A stretch of DNA of 64,000 nucleotides from Leifsonia aquatica (GTDB lineage: Bacteria; Actinomycetota; Actinomycetes; Actinomycetales; Microbacteriaceae). The stretch is taken from NCBI RefSeq assembly GCF_014190775.1, contig NZ_JACHVP010000002.1, positions 248,001-312,000 of the forward strand, read 5' to 3'. Positions within the stretch are counted from its first letter, which is position 1. Each line of letters begins with the position of its first letter. The notes under the pieces are model-generated. The model was not told the DNA's origin. It was given only the letters and a program-made list of their open reading frames with translations, and made no database searches. This document shows positions 51,026 through 59,843 of this stretch, piece after piece. The position numbers were made by a program, and so were the translations under genes.

Positions 51026-52990
51026 TCACCCGCGCCGCTTTGGTAGGAATTGCGATAGCCGGGCCAAAACCCCACCCAGTGATCCGAACGATGCGCCAGA
51101 CTGATGGACCCACACAAGACTCCAACGGCGAACAAGCGATGCACCCTGCGCCACGTAGCCGATCGGATCCCGCAGACGGGACAGGACCTCGCTCCGCGAA
51201 GCTGCGGTCGCACGAGGCGAGCTGAGTGTCACCAAGAGTGCTGCAACCCGCAACAGTAACGCTGCCTCTTCGCGCCCCAAAGACAATTTGTGCCCGTGCG
51301 CAATCGCGTTTCGTAACGTCGCCACTGGATTCCGGAGGGTTCGTAACCAGTCCTGGTCGAATCCGTTCACCTCTAGACGCTCCGCATAGACTTCCAGGCT
51401 GGGGAAGTGGCCTTCAGCGTCACCGGTCTCAATCCGGAACAGCGGCTCGCCAATCGCGAGGAGCACCCCTCGAGCGCCAGCTTCCACAAGTGGAAAGGCC
51501 GCACGACCGGCATCCGCGTAGCGGCCGTCCCAAAATGATGCAACTGCTTCGCCGAGAGCGGTTGCGAGCTCAAAGTCACTGCCGAACCGAGTGGCGAGGT
51601 GTTTCGCGAGCGCTTCTACGGTGGTCTCGCCGTACTCCGTGCGGATCGATTCAAGTTCATTCGCGACCATGATGCTGTAGGTCTTAGCCGCCATCAGCTC
51701 TAGCCGCTCCAACATCTCGTTGGCAGCTGATTCGGGGCCTGCGGACGAACGGATGGGAAGTCCCTCCGGGCTGATCTCGATGCGGGAGACCAGTTGAACG
51801 GCGCCACCGCTGCTGAGCTCACGCGCCTTCGCTAGGTTCGCTTGGTACGACCCCGTTAGAGGCGGCCCTGCAAGCCAAATCTCGAGCGCCGACAGAGCGT
51901 CCCTCGACCATCGAAAGCGCGAGAGGCGCCCGTCGAAAGCATGACGAGGAAGTAACAGATCTGTAGTGATCGAGTTCAATCCGAGGTCGTCGACCGAGAT
52001 CGTCTGTAGCAAGGTGACCGCTGCTTCTCGCAGATCGGTTAAACCGTACTTCTGGGCCGCGGCCGCTGCTTCCCTCAGCCAACTCATTCTCAATAGACCG
52101 TCGCTGGACTCTGCTAGTCCCAGATACCCGTTCACGAGCGAACGCCTCGCGGAGTCCCTCTCTTCCGGCGTTGTTGCAAGCTGCTCTCGGACCTCAAAGA
52201 CCGCCTCCAGCACCGTCGGTGACGAACCATGCGCATCCTCGATTGCATCTACCAACTCGACGACATCGCTCCGGTCGGGATCAGCGAAGTCAGCAGTTCT
52301 CGGAGGCACCGCCAAAGGCTCGACGGGGCGAAACAGGACTCCTGCGGGGACATCCGACGTCACAACGAATCGCTGCGCCAGCTCGAACAGCATTCGCCTC
52401 GCGTTTGCCTCGGATGGCAGCGAGAACTGTCGCGCCAGGCTCCATGCCCGCCTCAGACACGAGGCCCGGAAGTATGGTTCGAGATCGCGATCTCCCCCCA
52501 GCGCCAAGTACGCTTCCGTTAGCGAAGTTGCGGATGCCAGACCTGTTCTCTTGCCCGTGGTGAGAGCAAGGTCTGAAAACTGAGCCCGGGGAAGCGGATG
52601 GGTCAGTCGGTCTGCAAGATCAGCCCAGAAGGTCTTCTCACCGTCGTCGACGACGTCCAGAGCAGGCGGCCAGTCGCCCGCGGCAGAGGAGAACCGAAGT
52701 CCCAATGTGATGGCGCCGTACTTAGACGGCTGAGCCTCGAAGTCGTATGACAAGGCACGTTCTGCCATCACCAGCCCAGGAGTCCGTTCGACCTGCAAGC
52801 CGGGCTTGGTATGCGCCGTAGTTAGCCGTTGCAAGAGGTCCCACGGGTCGCTAGCGCTCTCGGCGAGTTCGTCAAGTTCCGCGGCCAGGGCATCCAACTC
52901 GCCATCCGCGAAGCCAGTAGTTCCGTCTCCGCTGTCGAAATCATCCAACGGTGTTCTGCTCCTCGAGACGTGATGGTCCAGGGCACTCAC
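51026..52990 (-). CDS. DUF4209-type protein with RNxxxHG motif (HEPN-like candidate effector)
   Basis: The 654-residue protein is mostly helical. Near the C-terminus it contains RTLRNPVATLRNAIAHGHKLS, in which residues 560-566 fit the conserved RNxxxHG motif of DUF4209 and also an Rx4H pattern as in HEPN ribonucleases. The N-terminal part (EFA-type helices, PDRSDVVELVDAIEDAH) looks like a regulatory scaffold. It has GTG start 52990 and no coupled partner. It is convergent with the operon and may be an effector or an unrelated passenger. HEPN assignment is inference. Confidence 0.6.
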   Translation of the reverse strand: MSALDHHVSRSRTPLDDFDSGDGTTGFADGELDALAAELDELAESASDPWDLLQRLTTAHTKPGLQVERTPGLVMAERALSYDFEAQPSKYGAITLGLRFSSAAGDWPPALDVVDDGEKTFWADLADRLTHPLPRAQFSDLALTTGKRTGLASATSLTEAYLALGGDRDLEPYFRASCLRRAWSLARQFSLPSEANARRMLFELAQRFVVTSDVPAGVLFRPVEPLAVPPRTADFADPDRSDVVELVDAIEDAHGSSPTVLEAVFEVREQLATTPEERDSARRSLVNGYLGLAESSDGLLRMSWLREAAAAAQKYGLTDLREAAVTLLQTISVDDLGLNSITTDLLLPRHAFDGRLSRFRWSRDALSALEIWLAGPPLTGSYQANLAKARELSSGGAVQLVSRIEISPEGLPIRSSAGPESAANEMLERLELMAAKTYSIMVANELESIRTEYGETTVEALAKHLATRFGSDFELATALGEAVASFWDGRYADAGRAAFPLVEAGARGVLLAIGEPLFRIETGDAEGHFPSLEVYAERLEVNGFDQDWLRTLRNPVATLRNAIAHGHKLSLGREEAALLLRVAALLVTLSSPRATAASRSEVLSRLRDPIGYVAQGASLVRRWSLVWVHQSGASFGSLGGVLARLSQFLPKRRG

Positions 52991-53043
52991 ACTATCGGCG
53001 CACGCGGTCTCTGCGGACGGCGTGAAGCTGGCCCTCTCTCGGG

Positions 53044-53913
53044 ATGGTCGGTCAGGCAGCTCGAAGGAGCGCAGCGGTGCCAGCGGCAGGAGTTGTCGGC
53101 ACGAAGCTCGTGTGCGACTACAAGAAAAACGAGTTCGGCCAGCAGAGCGCTTACGCCGAGGCGGACATCATCATGGTCGACGGTTCCTGGTACGTGAAAT
53201 GGATGTCCCAGGAACTCGTCAACGCGACCAAGGAGTATCGGCAGAAGCTCGAGGCCCTCAACGCGGGCATCGACCGCCGAGCACTATCGAAAGAAGCACG
53301 GGCTGCGCTGAAGGGGAAAAGGAAGGCGCTCGAGACAAACTACGTGGCTCAGCTCGAGTCCCGAGAGGAGTACCGACTCAAGCCGCACGGTCTACCGGAC
53401 GCTGATGGGTACCAGCGCTTCACCTATCCGAAGCCTGGGTACATGGCGTTCGACCCTGCGACCGGGGAGCGAGTCCCGCCAAGCAAGTTGCCCAAGCTGC
53501 CGTCGAGTGTCAGCATTCCCATCGACGTCGGCGTAAGTACGGAGAACTCGACTGGGGAACAGCCGCCTGCTGCTCTCAAGTGGTGGCAGAAGTTTCCACA
53601 CGCCACCCCGCTCCACCAGCGTTGGTATGGGATGCGGAGCATGGTCGAGAGCTTCAACAAGGTCTTGAAGGGCGCTCGGTACGAGAACCTCGGCGACCCC
53701 GGCAAGCGTTCGGGTCGTGGCTTCGCGTTTCAGTACCTCGTCTCCACCCTCATGGCCGTCTCGGCGAACATCCGCAAGATTGCCAAGTTCTTCGAGAAGG
53801 ATGCCAAACGACAGTTCGGCGGACCTTTGCCTCGTACCCGACGACGCAAAACGGCGACGGGCACTGCGCTTGAGCGTCGGGAAGCCTCTCCCCCGCCCGA
53901 CCCTCCGCAGTAG
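53044..53913 (+). pseudogene. Truncated transposase-like remnant (C-terminal part)
   Basis: The open frame encodes 289 residues. The first 17 look unrelated, and from about GTKLVCDYKKNEFG onward it reads like the middle and C-terminal part of a DDE transposase. Typical late features are RWYGMRSMVESFNKVLKGARYENLGDPGKRSGRGFAFQYLVSTLMAVSANIRKIAKFF. The N-terminal DNA-binding region and the first catalytic residue are missing. No inverted repeats are evident. It probably marks a mobile-element event at the right end of the island. Confidence 0.6.
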
Positions 53914-53960
53914 CTACCACTCGAACTAACTGCTCCACCACCTGCGCACAGAAGGCGCCA

Positions 53961-53984
53961 GCCTGCCCTCGGGCAGGCTTTTCG
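53961..53984 (+). terminator. Terminator after the transposase remnant
   Basis: GCCTGCCC-N2-GGGCAGGC (53961-53978) followed by TTTTCGG forms a good intrinsic terminator on the plus strand, 47 bases after the remnant's stop. Confidence 0.75.
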
Positions 53985-54001
53985 GCTTTCTGGCACCGAT
54001 T

Positions 54002-54095
54002 CCGATCACGATCGCCGCGATCAACACGAAAGGCCGGCCCGACGTTTCCGTCGGACCGGCCTTTCCTCGTTCGCTTGGAGCATTTCATGATCCGG
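54002..54095. repeat. Right island-flanking terminator repeat
   Basis: Second copy of the hairpin found at 44399-44434; core at 54029-54064. It lies 60 bases downstream of the tRNA-Leu 3' end (minus strand), so it is probably the tRNA terminator. Flanking bases (CCGATCAC before, ATCCGG after) also match the left copy loosely. Confidence 0.6.
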
Positions 54096-54123
54096 TCTCC
54101 CGGAAATCCTGAACTACCCTTCG

Positions 54124-54207
54124 TGCGCGAGGGGGGACTTGAACCCCCACGCCCTTTCGAGCACTGGCACCTGAAGCCAGCGCGTCTGCCAATTCCGCCA
54201 CTCGCGC
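54124..54207 (-). tRNA. tRNA-Leu (anticodon CAG)
   Basis: The 84-base gene folds as a class II tRNA. The acceptor stem is GCGCGAG/CTCGCGC with discriminator A, and the D-arm contains GGCGGAATTGGCAGA. The anticodon stem CTGGC/GCCAG carries loop TTCAGGT (anticodon CAG), followed by a long variable arm and a T-arm with GGTTCAAGTCC. CCA is not encoded. In Mycobacterium a leucine tRNA also lies next to fhaA, so this is ancestral synteny. Confidence 0.95.
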
Positions 54208-54402
54208 GAACCAAGGAAGACTAACACGGCAGCCGTCCCGACCACGAATCCGGGGCGCTCCGTCGGCGGGTGCACCGTGGCCGAGGGGCTCGCGCGCCTG
54301 CATCTCGGGGTGTATCTTCACCGGACGGTCAGGCGCCGGGAGGCCTCTTCGCAAGGGTTCCGACTAACATGCATGTAGCTGGCGAGCCGGGAGCGGGAGA
54401 CT

Positions 54403-55143
54403 GTGGGCATACTGGACAACTTCGAGCGGGGGCTCGAGCGCGCTGTCAATGGCGCGTTCGCGAAGACCTTCCGTTCCGGTCTGCAGCCGGTCGAACTCAC
54501 GAGCGCGCTGCGCAAGGAGCTCGACACGAAGGCCGCCGTCGTGGCCCGTGACCGGGTGCTCGCGCCCAACCGTTTCGTGCTGCGGATGTCGCCCGCCGAC
54601 TATCAGCGCATGCATTCCATGGGCGCCGCGCTGACGGACGAGCTCATCAGCTTCGTGCAGAAGCACGCGACGACCCAGCACTACCAGTTCGCCGGCGGCA
54701 TCTCGATCGAGCTGGCGCAGGACACGGACATCTCGGTGGGGATGCTGCAGGTCGACTCCGAGAACGTGAAGGGCGACGTCGCCTGGACCCCGGTGCTCGA
54801 CATCAATGGCACCCACTACCCGATCACGCGCGCCCGCACGGTCGTCGGCCGCGGTGGCGACGCCGACATCACCGTCGACGACACGGGCATCTCGCGCCGC
54901 CACGTGATGATCACCTGGGACGGTCACCGCGCCCAGGTCGAGGACCTCGGCTCGACGAATGGCTCGAAGCTCAACGGTGAGCCCGTGCGCAAGGGCATCC
55001 TCGAGCCGGAGTCGGTCGTGACGATCGGCCGCACCCGCATCGTGTTCCGCGTGCTGCCGCAGGCCGCGCCGAGCCGCCCGCAGGCGCCCGTCGACGACGC
55101 GACCCGCCGCCACGACGCCGGCAACTTCTGGAGCACCTCGTGA
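54403..55143 (+). CDS. fhaA: FhaA, DUF3662 and FHA domain protein
   Basis: The 246-residue protein has the DUF3662 N-domain (GILDNFERGLERAVNGAFAKTFRSGLQPVELTSALRKELDTKA). The C-terminal FHA domain follows, with RTVVGRGGDADITVDDTGISRRHVMITWDG and EDLGSTNGSKLNGEPV, giving the phosphothreonine-binding Arg, Ser and Asn residues. FhaA links PknB signalling to cell-wall synthesis. GTG start. The long disordered linker of mycobacterial FhaA is missing, so it is short. Confidence 0.93.
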   Translation: MGILDNFERGLERAVNGAFAKTFRSGLQPVELTSALRKELDTKAAVVARDRVLAPNRFVLRMSPADYQRMHSMGAALTDELISFVQKHATTQHYQFAGGISIELAQDTDISVGMLQVDSENVKGDVAWTPVLDINGTHYPITRARTVVGRGGDADITVDDTGISRRHVMITWDGHRAQVEDLGSTNGSKLNGEPVRKGILEPESVVTIGRTRIVFRVLPQAAPSRPQAPVDDATRRHDAGNFWSTS

Positions 55144-55736
55144 ACCCGAGCGAGCTGACACTGCTGGTCCTGCGGTTCGGCTTCCTGCTGCTGCTCTGGC
55201 TGTTCGTCTTCGGCATCGTCTACGCGCTGCGCACCGACCTCTTCGGGCAACGCGTCCGCAAGCTCCCCGAGGCCCAGGCGGCCGCGACGCCCCCCTCGCC
55301 GTTCCCGGCCTCCGCCGCGCCCGCTCCCCCGGTCGGTGCAGCCGCCGCGGCCGCCGTCACCGAGCCGGTGCAGCGCCACGCCCCGGTCTCCAGCCTCCCG
55401 TCCGGTGCGAACACCGTCACCGGTGGCACGAACGCGAGCGTGCAGACCGCGCACCGCCTCGTCATCACGTCCGGCCCGCGCGCCGGCACCGAGCTCTCCC
55501 TCGGCCGCGACCCCATCACGATCGGCCGCTCCAGCGAGTCCGGACTGGTCATCCGCGACGACTACACCTCCACCCACCACGCCCGGCTACTCCTCTGGAA
55601 CGACGAGTGGATGATCCAGGATCTGGACTCCACGAACGGCACGTTCCTCGACGGCCGCCGGGTCACCGTCCCGACCCAGGTCCCGCTCGACACCCCGATC
55701 AAGATCGGGACGACCACCTTCGAGCTGCGACGGTAG
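55140..55736 (+). CDS. fhaB: FhaB (FipA partner), membrane FHA protein
   Basis: The 198-residue protein starts with one transmembrane helix (VLRFGFLLLLWLFVFGIVYALRTDLFG), then a Pro/Ala linker. The FHA domain is LSLGRDPITIGRSSESGLVIRDDYTSTHHARLLLW and QDLDSTNGTFLDGRRV. FhaB/FipA-type proteins act in division. It overlaps fhaA (GTGA) and ends 2 bases before pstP. Confidence 0.92.
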   Translation: MNPSELTLLVLRFGFLLLLWLFVFGIVYALRTDLFGQRVRKLPEAQAAATPPSPFPASAAPAPPVGAAAAAAVTEPVQRHAPVSSLPSGANTVTGGTNASVQTAHRLVITSGPRAGTELSLGRDPITIGRSSESGLVIRDDYTSTHHARLLLWNDEWMIQDLDSTNGTFLDGRRVTVPTQVPLDTPIKIGTTTFELRR

Positions 55737-55738
55737 CC

Positions 55739-56989
55739 GTGGCGAACTCCAACCGAGCGGCGGCGCTCTCGCACGTCGGCAAGATCCGATCGAACAACCA
55801 GGACTCCGGCTACGCGGGTCACGGGTTGTTCGTCGTCGCCGACGGGATGGGCGGCCACGCCGGAGGGGACGTCGCCAGCGCCATCGCGGTCAACCGCATC
55901 CGCGAGGCGGACACCGAGTACGCATCGGCGACCGAAGCCGAGTTCGCGTTGCAGTCCGCGCTGATCGCCGCGAACTCGCTGCTCGCCGAGACCGTGTTCG
56001 AGCACCCCGAACTCACCGGGATGGGCACCACGGTCAGCGCGATGATCCGCGTCGGCGACCAGATCGCGCTCGCCCACATCGGCGACTCCCGCATCTACCT
56101 CTATCGCGACGGCGAGCTCAAGCAGGTCTCGACCGACCACACCTTCGTGCAGCGGCTCGTCGACAGCGGCCGCATCACCGAGGAGGAGGCGATGGTCCAC
56201 CCGCGCCGCTCCGTGCTGATGCGCGTGCTGGGCGACGTGGACGCCTCCCCCGAGATCGACACCTGGGTGCTCGACACCAAGCCGGGCGACCGCTGGCTGA
56301 TCTGCTCCGACGGCCTCAGCGGAGTGGTCAAGAACGACGAGCTCCAGGCCGCACTGGCGACGCGCGACGCGCCGAAGCAGGTCGCGGAGAAGCTCCTCAA
56401 GCAGAGCCTCGACGCCGGCGCCCCCGACAACGTGACCGTGGTCATCCTCGACATCGCGGACGTCACGCCCGGCGACGTCGTGAAGGACCCGGTGACGGTC
56501 GGCTCGGCCGCTGCCCCGCTCCAGTTCGGCGAGCCCAAGCCCGCGACCCGGGCGTCGCGGCTGCCGACCCTGCGCCTGCACCCCGTGCGCCCGTCGTCCG
56601 GGCCCACCCACTTCGAGCCGCAGTCAGAGGACTACCTCGACGAGCTCATCGAGGAGGATGCCCGCCGCGCCCGCCGCCGCCGCGTCACGTGGATGGTGGG
56701 CCTCGTCGTCCTCGTCCTGGCGATCGTCGCAGCGGCTTTCATCGGCTACCAGTGGACGCAGTCGCGCTACTTCGTCGGGGCGTCCTCCGCCGGCAAGGTC
56801 GCCATCTTCCAGGGCGTCCAGCAGGACCTCGGCCCCATCAGCCTCTCGCACGTCTACGAGGAGACCCCGGTCGTCGTGAACGACCTCCCGGCCTACGACA
56901 AGCAGCTGGTGAAGCAGACCATCAACGCGGACGACCTCACGGCGGCCCGATCGATCGTGGAGCAGTTGAGCGATGCCGTCAAACAGTAG
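55739..56989 (+). CDS. pstP: PstP, PP2C serine/threonine phosphatase
   Basis: The 416-residue protein has the PP2C catalytic domain: KIRSNNQDSGYAG (metal Asp), VVADGMGGHAGGD (DGMGGH), GMGTTVSAMI, AHIGDSRIYLYRDGELKQVSTDHT, LICSDGLSGVV and GAPDNVTVVILD. A juxtamembrane linker, one transmembrane helix (VGLVVLVLAIVAAAFIGYQW) and an extracytosolic tail of about 80 residues follow. It reverses PknA/PknB phosphorylation. GTG 55739. Overlaps rodA by 17 bases. Confidence 0.94.
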   Translation: MANSNRAAALSHVGKIRSNNQDSGYAGHGLFVVADGMGGHAGGDVASAIAVNRIREADTEYASATEAEFALQSALIAANSLLAETVFEHPELTGMGTTVSAMIRVGDQIALAHIGDSRIYLYRDGELKQVSTDHTFVQRLVDSGRITEEEAMVHPRRSVLMRVLGDVDASPEIDTWVLDTKPGDRWLICSDGLSGVVKNDELQAALATRDAPKQVAEKLLKQSLDAGAPDNVTVVILDIADVTPGDVVKDPVTVGSAAAPLQFGEPKPATRASRLPTLRLHPVRPSSGPTHFEPQSEDYLDELIEEDARRARRRRVTWMVGLVVLVLAIVAAAFIGYQWTQSRYFVGASSAGKVAIFQGVQQDLGPISLSHVYEETPVVVNDLPAYDKQLVKQTINADDLTAARSIVEQLSDAVKQ

Positions 56990-58385
56990 CGTCGCGGAGT
57001 CCCGCTCGACCGCCAGAGCCACGTCGAAGGCCGCCACCGGCCCGGTCAAGCGGCTGCGCCTGCCCGCCAAGCTCCGCAACCTCGAGCTCTTCCTGCTCCT
57101 CATCGCCTGCGCGATCAACGCGGCCGCGGTCGTGCTCGTGCAGCTCGGAGCGATCGGCCACGTCGACCTCACCCTGGTCTACCTCGGCGCCGGGCTCTCG
57201 GCGCTGGTGATCGGGATGCACATCGCCCTCCGCTTCGTGGCGCCGCAGGCCGACCCGTTCCTCCTGCCGATCGCCACGGTGCTCACCGGCATCGGCATCG
57301 CAGAGATCTACCGCATCGACATCCACTACGGCGACGCCGGCTGGGACAGCGCGGGCGTCAAGCAGATCGCGTGGACGGCGATCGCGATCGTCTGCGCGCT
57401 CGCGGTCATCATCGTCATCCGCAACCACCGCGTGCTGCAGCGGTACACCTACATCTTCGGCTTCGCCGCCCTGATCCTCCTGCTGCTGCCGATGCTGCCC
57501 GGCATCGGCAAGGAGATCTACGGCGCGCGGGTCTGGATCGGGATCGGTCCGTTCAGCTTCCAGCCGGGCGAGATCGCCAAGCTGTGCCTCGCGATCTTCT
57601 TCGCCGGCTACCTCGTGCAGGCCCGCGACTCGCTCTCCATGGTCGGCAAGAAGATCCTCGGGATCCGCTTCCCGCGCGCCAGGGACCTCGGCCCCATCCT
57701 CATCGTCTGGCTGATGTCGATGGCCGTGATCGTGTTCCAGCGCGACCTCGGCACCGGTCTGCTCATCTTCGGCCTGTTCCTCGTGATGCTCTATGTCGCT
57801 ACGGCGCGCATCAGCTGGGTCATCCTCGGCGTGCTCCTCATCGTCGGCGGCGCGATCGTCGCCAGCCAGGTTCTCGTCTACGTGCACGACCGGTTCGAGA
57901 ACTGGCTCAACCCGTTCGCGCAGAAGGTCTACGACGCCGACGGCGGCAGCTTCCAGCTGGTGCAGGGACTCTTCGGCCTGGCGCACGGCGGCCTCATCGG
58001 CACCGGCCTCGGCCAGGGCCAGCCGTGGGTCACCCCGGTCTCGCAGAGCGACTACATCATCGCCAGCCTCGGCGAGGAGCTCGGGCTCGCCGGCCTGTTC
58101 GCGATCTTCGCCCTCTACCTCGTCTTCGTCGCCCGCGGCCTCCGCATCGGCTTCGCCGGCCAGGACGACTTCGGCAAGCTGCTGGCGGTCGGCCTCGCGT
58201 TCACCGTCGGCCTGCAGTGCTTCATCGTGATCGGCGGTGTCACCCGCGTCATCCCGCTGACCGGTCTGACCACGCCGTTCCTCGCCGCCGGCGGCTCGTC
58301 GCTGGTGGCCAACTGGATCATCGTCGCGCTGCTCCTACGCCTGTCGGACACGGTCCGCAATCAGCCCCGTCTGGTGGTGAGCTAG
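56973..58385 (+). CDS. rodA: RodA/FtsW-type SEDS peptidoglycan polymerase
   Basis: The 470-residue membrane protein has about eleven helices. SEDS motifs include ARVWIGIGPFSFQPGEIAKLCLAIFFAGYL, FQRDLGTGLLIFGLFLVML, and SFQLVQGLFGLAHGGLIGTGLGQGQPWVTPVSQSDYIIASLGEELGLAG, with the Asp-containing active region. The end PLTGLTTPFLAAGGSSLVANW is typical. It partners with PbpA encoded next. Confidence 0.94.
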   Translation: MPSNSSVAESRSTARATSKAATGPVKRLRLPAKLRNLELFLLLIACAINAAAVVLVQLGAIGHVDLTLVYLGAGLSALVIGMHIALRFVAPQADPFLLPIATVLTGIGIAEIYRIDIHYGDAGWDSAGVKQIAWTAIAIVCALAVIIVIRNHRVLQRYTYIFGFAALILLLLPMLPGIGKEIYGARVWIGIGPFSFQPGEIAKLCLAIFFAGYLVQARDSLSMVGKKILGIRFPRARDLGPILIVWLMSMAVIVFQRDLGTGLLIFGLFLVMLYVATARISWVILGVLLIVGGAIVASQVLVYVHDRFENWLNPFAQKVYDADGGSFQLVQGLFGLAHGGLIGTGLGQGQPWVTPVSQSDYIIASLGEELGLAGLFAIFALYLVFVARGLRIGFAGQDDFGKLLAVGLAFTVGLQCFIVIGGVTRVIPLTGLTTPFLAAGGSSLVANWIIVALLLRLSDTVRNQPRLVVS

Positions 58386-58388
58386 CCC

Positions 58389-59843
58389 ATGAACCGCGAG
58401 ATCAAGCGCGTCAGCACGATCGTCCTGGCGATGTTCGTCGCCCTGCTGGTGTCGACGTCGATCCTCGCCGTCTTCCAGGCGGACTCGCTCTCGGCGGACG
58501 CGCGCAACACCCGTGCCCGCAACGACAGCTACGCCGCCCAGCGCGGCGCGATCCTGGTCGCCGGACAGCCGATCGCCCAGTCCGTCCCCTCCGACGACGT
58601 CTACAAGTGGCAGCGCGTCTACAGCAACGGCCCGCTCTACTCGGCCGTCACCGGCTTCTACCCGATCAACGGCGAGGCCACGGGGCTGGAGGGCGCGCTC
58701 GACCAGCAGCTCAGCGGCACCTCCAACTCGCAGTTCTTCGACCGCATCAACTCGATCCTCACGGGCAAGAACCCGCAGGGCGCGACGGTGGAGACGACCA
58801 TCGACCCGGTCGCCCAGCAGGCCGCGTGGGACGCCCTCGGCGACTACCAGGGCGCCGTCGTGCTGCTGGAGCCCAAGACCGGCCGCATCCTCGCCATGGT
58901 GTCCAAGCCGAACTACGACCCCAACGTGCTCGCGTCCCACGACACGGCGGCCGTCAACGACACGTATCAGCAGCTGCTCGACGCGTCCGGCGACCCCCTG
59001 ATCAACCGCACCATCGGCGGGAACCTGAACCCGCCCGGGTCCACCTTCAAGCCGGTCATGAGCGCGACCGCCTTCGGCACCGGCAAGTACACCAAGGACA
59101 GCCAGCTGCCCAACCCGTCGAGCCTCCAGCTCCCCGACTCCCCCACCGTGGTCAAGAACGACTCGCTGACCACGTGCGGCTCGGGCGACACGGTGTCGAT
59201 CGCGACGGCGCAGATCCTCTCGTGCAACATCCCGTTCGCCGAGCTCGGGATGCAGCTGGACCCGCAGGTGATCAAGGACCAGGCCGACAAGTTCGGCTTC
59301 AACCAGGCCCTGAAGATCCCGATCCCGGTCGAGAAGAGCGTGTACCCGCTCTACGAGAACGACGCGTACCGCGCACTCGGCTCCTTCGGGCAGAAGGACG
59401 ACAAGGCGTCGCCGCTGCAGATGGCGATGGTGTCCGCAGCGGTGGCGAACGGCGGCAAGCTGATGTACCCCAACCTGGTGGACTCCATCCGCTCGTCCGA
59501 TCTGCAGACGATCGAGAGCTTCCAGGCGAAGCAGCTGTCGGAGCCGATGAGCCAGGAGAACGCCGACACGATCAAGCAGATGATGGTCGACGGCGTCAAT
59601 GAAGGCGTGGCCAGCAATGCAAGAATAGGTGGGGTCCAGGTCGGCGGGAAGACGGGGACGGCGCAGAACGGCGACGATGAGCCGTACACGCTCTGGTTCA
59701 CAGGTTTCGCGCCGGCGAACGATCCTCAGTTCGCTGTGGCAGTAGTCGTTGAAAATGGCGGTGGACGAGGTCAGAGCGGCACGGGTAACTCCATCGCCGC
59801 GCCGATCGCGAAGAAAGTACTAGAGGCGGTGCTGAATAAATGA
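58389..59843 (+). CDS. pbpA: PbpA, class B penicillin-binding protein (transpeptidase)
   Basis: The 484-residue protein has a single N-terminal membrane segment and a transpeptidase domain with all active-site motifs: GSTFKPVM (STFK, catalytic Ser), LSCNIPFAE (SCN) and GGKTGTAQNG (KTG). It is the transpeptidase partner of RodA. Its stop overlaps the next kinase start (ATGA). Confidence 0.94.
   Translation: MNREIKRVSTIVLAMFVALLVSTSILAVFQADSLSADARNTRARNDSYAAQRGAILVAGQPIAQSVPSDDVYKWQRVYSNGPLYSAVTGFYPINGEATGLEGALDQQLSGTSNSQFFDRINSILTGKNPQGATVETTIDPVAQQAAWDALGDYQGAVVLLEPKTGRILAMVSKPNYDPNVLASHDTAAVNDTYQQLLDASGDPLINRTIGGNLNPPGSTFKPVMSATAFGTGKYTKDSQLPNPSSLQLPDSPTVVKNDSLTTCGSGDTVSIATAQILSCNIPFAELGMQLDPQVIKDQADKFGFNQALKIPIPVEKSVYPLYENDAYRALGSFGQKDDKASPLQMAMVSAAVANGGKLMYPNLVDSIRSSDLQTIESFQAKQLSEPMSQENADTIKQMMVDGVNEGVASNARIGGVQVGGKTGTAQNGDDEPYTLWFTGFAPANDPQFAVAVVVENGGGRGQSGTGNSIAAPIAKKVLEAVLNK

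Noticed and set aside
54124-54207. tRNA-Leu as the attachment site of an integrase-driven island
   Set aside because: No integrase gene and no duplicate of the tRNA 3' end was found at the left side (43.3-44.7 kb).
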